Source: a virus. Taken from it: a stretch of DNA of 49,434 nt. Both the position numbers and the translations under genes were made by a program. The stretch spans positions 1-49,434 of the IMG/VR virus record IMGVR_UViG_3300036860_000167. One strand, written 5' to 3'. Positions 46,365-49,434 of this stretch are shown piece after piece. Within the stretch, counting starts at the first letter, position 1. The number at the start of each line of letters is the position of its first letter. The notes under the pieces are model-generated. The model was not told the origin of the DNA. It saw only the letters and a list, made by a program, of their open reading frames with translations, and made no database searches.

Positions 46365-46588
46365 CCTCCACGCCCAACCCCCAGGTGCAGCGGGACACTG
46401 TCTACACCGCCGCAGCGATGGCCATGCTGCCCTGGGCCGACGACGCGGAACTCGACGTGTTCGAGTGGCGCCCCTGCCAGCAATGCCCACACCCAGGCTT
46501 CGCGTGCCCATGCTCCGGCCGGCCCTGGCCAAGCGCCGCAGTCCGTGCAGCCATCGACGCAGCACTCGCCACGCGAGACACACCATGA
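46361..46588 (+). CDS. 75-residue Cys-rich protein; fourth copy (MTSTPNP)
   Basis: After the leader: VQRDTVYTAAAMAMLPWADD, AELDVFEWRPCQQCPHPGFA CPCSGRPWP and a helical end. CxxC...CxC suggests one zinc site. There is no Shine-Dalgarno sequence before this ATG, so it relies on coupling. Confidence 0.65.
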   Translation: MTSTPNPQVQRDTVYTAAAMAMLPWADDAELDVFEWRPCQQCPHPGFACPCSGRPWPSAAVRAAIDAALATRDTP

Positions 46589-46740
46589 CCGCCACGCCCA
46601 ACCCCAAGATCGAGCAGGCCCCCCTCTGCCCCTGCCACGACTGGCCCATGATTGAGCGCACCGGCCACCTCGGATGGGTCTGTTTGTGGTGCGGCACCAC
46701 CATCGAACAGGACGGAAGGTCGGGACGGTGGCGCCCATGA
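46585..46740 (+). CDS. 51-residue zinc-ribbon-like protein; fifth MTATPNP gene
   Basis: After the leader: EQAPLCPCHDWPMIERTGHL, GWVCLWCGTTIEQDGRS. CPC/H and CLWC make a small zinc ribbon. ATGA overlap with the MT-A70 gene. Confidence 0.65.
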   Translation: MTATPNPKIEQAPLCPCHDWPMIERTGHLGWVCLWCGTTIEQDGRSGRWRP

Positions 46741-47477
46741 CCTGGGATGGGCTTTCGCCGCCGTACGCGACCATCGTCGCCGACCCACCATGGCCATACG
46801 ACGCCAACCCGCTCGGCTACCAGCGTAGCCACGGGATCAGGAAATTCATCCCCTACTCCGAGATGCCCGTCGACCACATCAAGGCGATGCCCGTCGCGGA
46901 CCTCGCAACTCCGGCAGCACATCTCTACCTCTGGACTACACAGCGTTTCCTCTGGACTGCCAGGGACGTTGCCGACGCTTGGGGGTTCAAGGTTGGCCCG
47001 GTCCTCATCTGGTGTAAGGAGCCGATGGGGCTGGGCGGCGGACCAGCTTTCACGCCGACCACCGAGTTCGCGTTGTTCTGTCGCGCACGGATGGGGCCGC
47101 TCATCAAGGCCGCTCGAGAGATTGCCGGATTGGGCCGAGGTGACCTGCACCGCCTGCTACGGGACGACAAACCGACGGGCATCGTGTACCGCTGGGAAGA
47201 GGATGCTTGCCTGCCGACCCCGCTGGATTGGGCAAAGCTTCGCAGCGTCCTACCAAGCCTTGCCGAACTGCCAGACCTTGCCGACAACCCGCGCCGTACG
47301 GATACGACGTGGTGGAAGTGGAAACGTGGCGGGCACTCTGCGAAACCGCCTGCCTTCATCGACCTCGTTGAGCGAGTCTCACCGTTCCCCTATGTGGAGC
47401 TGTTCGCCCGGCAGCCCCGCCTCGGGTGGGACTCCTGGGGTCGTGGGTTCGAGCACCTCGGGAAGGTCGCCCCATGA
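46737..47477 (+). CDS. MT-A70-family N6-adenine DNA methyltransferase with inserted helical domain
   Basis: 246 residues. The MT-A70 pattern: YATIVADPPWPYD with catalytic DPPW (16-19), IPYSEMPVDHIKAMPVADLA, LYLWTTQRFLWTARDVADAW GFK, VLIWCKEPMGLGGGPAF, TEFALFC, then SAKPPAFIDLVERVSP, YVELFARQPRLGWDSWG. Between TEFALFC and KWKRGGHSAKP (about residues 118-190) is an extra block (ARMGPLIKAAREIAGLGRGD, WEEDACLPTPLDWAKLRSVL) that looks like a DNA-binding helical domain and also occurs in other phage adenine methylases. Likely protects DNA from restriction or marks it. Confidence 0.9.
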   Translation: MTWDGLSPPYATIVADPPWPYDANPLGYQRSHGIRKFIPYSEMPVDHIKAMPVADLATPAAHLYLWTTQRFLWTARDVADAWGFKVGPVLIWCKEPMGLGGGPAFTPTTEFALFCRARMGPLIKAAREIAGLGRGDLHRLLRDDKPTGIVYRWEEDACLPTPLDWAKLRSVLPSLAELPDLADNPRRTDTTWWKWKRGGHSAKPPAFIDLVERVSPFPYVELFARQPRLGWDSWGRGFEHLGKVAP

Positions 47478-47492
47478 CCGCGCGTATGCCCT

Positions 47493-47560
47493 CTGACCTG
47501 CGGTTTTGTGCTATGATCGGGGCAGTTAGCGGCCCCGCGCGACCCGAAATCGCCGGGGCC
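47493..47560 (+). promoter_or_regulatory. Extended -10 promoter with 5' stem-loop (copy B)
   Basis: CTGACCTGCG (47493-47502), TGC plus TATGAT (47509-47517) as an extended -10, then GGCCCCG (47531-47537) pairing with CGGGGCC (47554-47560) over a 16-base loop that contains CCGAAATCGC, the reverse complement of the decamer GCGATTTCGG in copy A at 30895. A promoter for replication genes. Confidence 0.6.
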
Positions 47561-47590
47561 ATGGCCCCCAACCTACGGAGAGGTGGGAGC

Positions 47591-47659
47591 GTGGTTCATC
47601 GTACCTGCGTGCAGCTGCCTCCTCACCCCCTGCTCAACCGGTCCACTGAGGAGGTGTGA
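47591..47659 (+). CDS. 22-residue leader peptide before the replication initiator
   Basis: GTG 47591 after GAGAGGTGGGAG, coding MVHRTCVQLPPHPLLNRSTE then EV; its TGA overlaps the initiator ATG (TGATG), and GAGGAGG near its end is the initiator's ribosome binding site. Its translation could therefore control initiator synthesis. No homology is expected for so short a peptide. Confidence 0.4.
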   Translation: MVHRTCVQLPPHPLLNRSTEEV

Positions 47660-48645
47660 TGCCGCGGAACTACTTCAAGCTCGACCTGTACTTCTTTGAG
47701 CACCCCAAGGCCGTTGACCTCTCCCACGCGGCCACGGTGCTCTTCTTGGCGTCCATCGCCTACGCCAACCGCCGGGAGACGGACGGGTTCATCGCCCGTC
47801 CTGTCGTCCGCAAGCTCGTTGACATTGAGGACGCCTACGACCAGGATCCGCCGACCCATGATGAGCTCGCGGCTTGCCTTGTGAAGGCGAATCTGTGGGA
47901 GCCGGTTGAGGGTGGCTGGCAGATCCACGACTTCGCCGACCACAACGACACCAGCGATGAGCGGGCCGCCAAGCGCGCTGACGACGCGGCCCGTAAACGC
48001 AAGCAGCGTCATCGTGAGTCCACTTCCGGCCAGGTCACACCGGGACAGGATGTGACGCCTGCCGATGTCACACCGAGTCACAACGGACGTGTCACAGCGT
48101 CACACGCTATAGAAGTAGAAGTAGAAGTAGAAGTAACAGAAGCAGAGAAGAGAAATATCAACACCGTCGTCGAGCAAGCTCGACCGGTCGGCGTCCACCC
48201 CGCCGCTGTCCAGCAGGTCTTCGACGCCTGGCAGCACTCGACCGGCAAGCACAAGGCCCGCCTAGACGACAAGCGGCGCCGCAAGATCCAGCAGGCTCTC
48301 AAGACCTACCCGCTCGAGGACATCCTCGATGCCGTCCAGGGCTGGCGTAATTCACCCCACCACTGCGGCCAGAACGACCGCGGCACCGTCTACAACGACC
48401 TTGAGCTACTACTCCGCGACGCGCAGCACATCGAGGCGTTCCGTGACCTCGCGCGGGATGGTCCCGGAGTCCCCATCGGCAAACGCACCCAGCAGCTTCT
48501 CAACCACCAGCAGGGCATGCATGCCGTCGGCATGGCGAAGGGGGTGATCGGCAATGGCAATGGCCTGGCCCCAATGGGAGCACCTGGTCGCCCGGATCAA
48601 CGCGAGCTGGCCCGACCAGCAGATCGAACCGCTGACAGCAGGTGA
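47659..48645 (+). CDS. Replication initiator (O-like/DnaD-type) with internal origin
   Basis: 328 residues from ATG 47659 (GTG 47656 also possible). The N-terminal winged-helix-type domain (NYFKLDLYFFEHPKAVDLSH, ATVLFLASIAYANRRETDGF, VVRKLVDIEDAYD, ACLVKANLWEPVEGGWQIHD FADHN) is typical of phage replisome organisers. Basic linker AAKRADDAARKRKQRHRES, then a linker whose DNA holds GTCACA iterons and an AT-rich EVEVEVEVTEAEKRN stretch. The C-terminal domain (VFDAWQHSTGKHKARLDDKR RRKIQQALKTYP, LEDILDAVQGW, NDLELLLRDAQHIEAF) is the conserved initiator C-terminus. It would open the origin and recruit the helicase. Confidence 0.88.
   Translation: MPRNYFKLDLYFFEHPKAVDLSHAATVLFLASIAYANRRETDGFIARPVVRKLVDIEDAYDQDPPTHDELAACLVKANLWEPVEGGWQIHDFADHNDTSDERAAKRADDAARKRKQRHRESTSGQVTPGQDVTPADVTPSHNGRVTASHAIEVEVEVEVTEAEKRNINTVVEQARPVGVHPAAVQQVFDAWQHSTGKHKARLDDKRRRKIQQALKTYPLEDILDAVQGWRNSPHHCGQNDRGTVYNDLELLLRDAQHIEAFRDLARDGPGVPIGKRTQQLLNHQQGMHAVGMAKGVIGNGNGLAPMGAPGRPDQRELARPADRTADSR
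48034..48166. other. Candidate replication origin inside the initiator gene
   Basis: Six GTCACA sites at 48034, 48051 (inverted), 48067, 48077, 48091 and 48099 in 71 bases, followed by an AT-rich purine-strand stretch 48107-48166 containing four exact GAAGTA hexamers (48112-48135). Iterons next to an easily melted region within the initiator gene is the lambda O arrangement. Confidence 0.65.
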
Positions 48646-48958
48646 GTGGTACGACGACCTCGCCCATCTGGACCCCGAGCTGCTCGGCCAGGCCGTCCGG
48701 AACCTCCGCCGCGAACATGACTACCGCCCGGCCCTGGCCGCGCTCCTCCGCGAGGTCGGCCAGCTCCGCGCCAACCTGCCCCAGCCATCCAGCAGCCGAC
48801 CCCGCGTCGACCACGACACATTCCGGCAGATCCTCATGTTCGACCCCGCCGCGCAGAACACCCCCGCCGGCGTCAACCTCAGCGACCACACCTGCATCCC
48901 CAACCAGACCCGCGCCGAGGAATGGCTCAAGTTCCAGGTCGAGCAGGCCGTCCCGTGA
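48554..48958 (+). CDS. Probable helicase loader
   Basis: 134 residues, overlapping the initiator gene by 92 bases. WPQWEHLVARINASWPDQQI, EPLTAGEWYDDLAHLDPELL, GQAVRNLRREHDYRPALAAL LREV resembles loaders that pair with DnaB-type helicases (the G39P/G40P-inhibitor type N-terminus: short helices, W-x-x-L-x-D-x-D). The C-terminal half is Pro-rich with FRQILMFDP. Position after the initiator supports the role. No helicase is in the window, so the host DnaB is probably recruited. Confidence 0.65.
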   Translation: MAMAWPQWEHLVARINASWPDQQIEPLTAGEWYDDLAHLDPELLGQAVRNLRREHDYRPALAALLREVGQLRANLPQPSSSRPRVDHDTFRQILMFDPAAQNTPAGVNLSDHTCIPNQTRAEEWLKFQVEQAVP

Positions 48959-49008
48959 CCTTCGTCGTCGCCAAGGTCGACCACCCACCCACCAAGGAGA
49001 CCCCATGA
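48955..49008 (+). CDS. 17-residue ORF
   Basis: GTG start coding MTFVVAKVDHPPTKETP, with GTGA and ATGA overlaps at its ends. May serve only to carry ribosomes across; AAGGAG in its 3' part is the next gene's ribosome binding site. Confidence 0.25.
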   Translation: MTFVVAKVDHPPTKETP

Positions 49009-49130
49009 GCGAGTGGTATCCAGGTACCGACATATTCAGCGTCACGCCACCTGAACCGATCGACACGCCGCTCGAGGAAGTGATGGCGTCCACGATCCCA
49101 CCGGAGCTTCAAGAGCCCACCGATGGCTGA
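49005..49130 (+). CDS. 41-residue acidic peptide
   Basis: AAGGAG 6 bases before the ATG. MSEWYPGTDIFSVTPPEPID and TPLEEVMASTIPPELQEPTD: acidic, Pro-rich. Function unknown. Confidence 0.5.
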   Translation: MSEWYPGTDIFSVTPPEPIDTPLEEVMASTIPPELQEPTDG

Positions 49131-49167
49131 CCGTCCCATGACCGTCCCGGAGGTCCTGACCCCATGA
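49123..49167 (+). CDS. 14-residue ORF
   Basis: MADRPMTVPEVLTP, starting inside the previous gene and ending in an ATGA overlap. CGGAGG within it is the next gene's ribosome binding site. Translation uncertain. Confidence 0.2.
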   Translation: MADRPMTVPEVLTP

Positions 49168-49346
49168 GCAACATCGCCCGGAAACCCAACATCGAGATCC
49201 GCCGGAAGGTCGGCTCCGGCTATTACCGGACCTACGGGCACCTGTACTGGCGACCCTTCATCGTCGTCGCGTTTGGTCGGGTCCTCGTCGGCCGGAAGCG
49301 GCTGGCACGGTCATGGGCCACCCCCGACCGGCGGGAGACCCCATGA
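49164..49346 (+). CDS. 60-residue basic protein
   Basis: MSNIARKPNIEIRRKVGSGY YRTYGHLYWRPFIVVAFGRV then LVGRKRLARSWATPDRR: strongly basic, aromatic, beta-type. Possibly nucleic-acid-binding. ATGA overlap with the last gene. Confidence 0.6.
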   Translation: MSNIARKPNIEIRRKVGSGYYRTYGHLYWRPFIVVAFGRVLVGRKRLARSWATPDRRETP

Positions 49347-49434
49347 GCATCGACGACCGGGAACGCTGCCCGACTTGCGGTCAGCTGCTACCGGTCACCC
49401 ACTCGGGCACCCGCAACCGTGAAGTCGAGTACAA
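49343..49434 (+). CDS. Small CPTCG-motif protein running off the right edge
   Basis: MSIDDRERCPTCGQLLPVTH SGTRNREVEY, incomplete at the window end. In a circular molecule it continues in frame at base 1 (KPSGLCVIEKF) to the stop at 32-34, giving 41 residues and a possible third cysteine. GGGAGA precedes the ATG. Confidence 0.6.
   Translation, partial: MSIDDRERCPTCGQLLPVTHSGTRNREVEY

Overview
The window reads as one complete or near-complete genome of a temperate, long-tailed (siphovirus-type) double-stranded DNA phage of a high-GC Gram-positive (actinobacterial) host. Grounds: high GC throughout; an HK97-type head module (small and large terminase, portal, U35-type protease, capsid); a tail module with a frameshifted assembly chaperone, tape measure and minor tail proteins typical of actinophages; a DUF1906 (Rv2525c-like) endolysin; a tyrosine integrase beside a divergent repressor/Cro-like switch. 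No host gene is seen. The last ORF runs off the right end and, if the two ends are joined, continues in frame from base 1 to a stop at 32-34, ten bases before the small terminase. The window is therefore probably a circularised or circularly permuted 49.4-kb phage genome opened just upstream of the terminase.

Layout. 44-6416: packaging and head genes with tight ATGA/GTGA overlaps, closed by a terminator-like hairpin after the capsid region. 6416-16939: an unusual accessory block between capsid and connectors, with a glycosyltransferase/FkbM-methyltransferase fusion, two secreted proteins (one on a Thr-rich stalk), a DNA methyltransferase, an antisense secreted protein, an antisense 57-residue protein and large Ala/Thr/Gly-rich virion-type proteins. 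16939-19956: head-tail connectors and major tail protein. 19961-20676: tail assembly chaperones in two frames. 20661-21534: an antisense three-gene cassette (lipoprotein, MerR-type HTH protein, 37-residue protein). 21634-27802: tape measure, minor tail and receptor-binding-type proteins. 27811-31825: small membrane proteins, endolysin, RHH protein, SNase-like nuclease, HNH nuclease and holin-like protein.

31908-34163 is a leftward operon of small unknown proteins, driven from a clear promoter at 34194-34222. 34243-34659 holds two small rightward genes. 34674-36404 is the leftward lysogeny operon (XRE repressor, a 76-residue protein, integrase), facing a rightward Cro-like gene across a switch with two promoters and shared GGGCGTACG half-sites. 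36604-49434 is the rightward early region: tightly packed small genes, many with CxxC zinc motifs or one membrane segment, plus a C5-cytosine methyltransferase, a RecT-type recombinase, an XF1762-like acetyltransferase, an MT-A70 adenine methyltransferase, and a replication initiator with GTCACA iterons and an AT-rich stretch inside its own gene, followed by a probable helicase loader.

The most unusual features are: five consecutive genes opening with the same 21-bp sequence (peptide MTATPNP); a perfect 17-bp inverted repeat at the end of the cytosine methyltransferase gene; two extended -10 promoters each followed by a 5' stem-loop containing the same decamer; the sugar-modification/secretion island next to the capsid; and the antisense lipoprotein cassette inside the tail operon. 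No tRNA, rRNA, CRISPR array or insertion sequence was recognised. No stretch above 300 bases is without a gene; the longest gaps are 36405-36603 (switch), 35595-35754 and 30574-30718.
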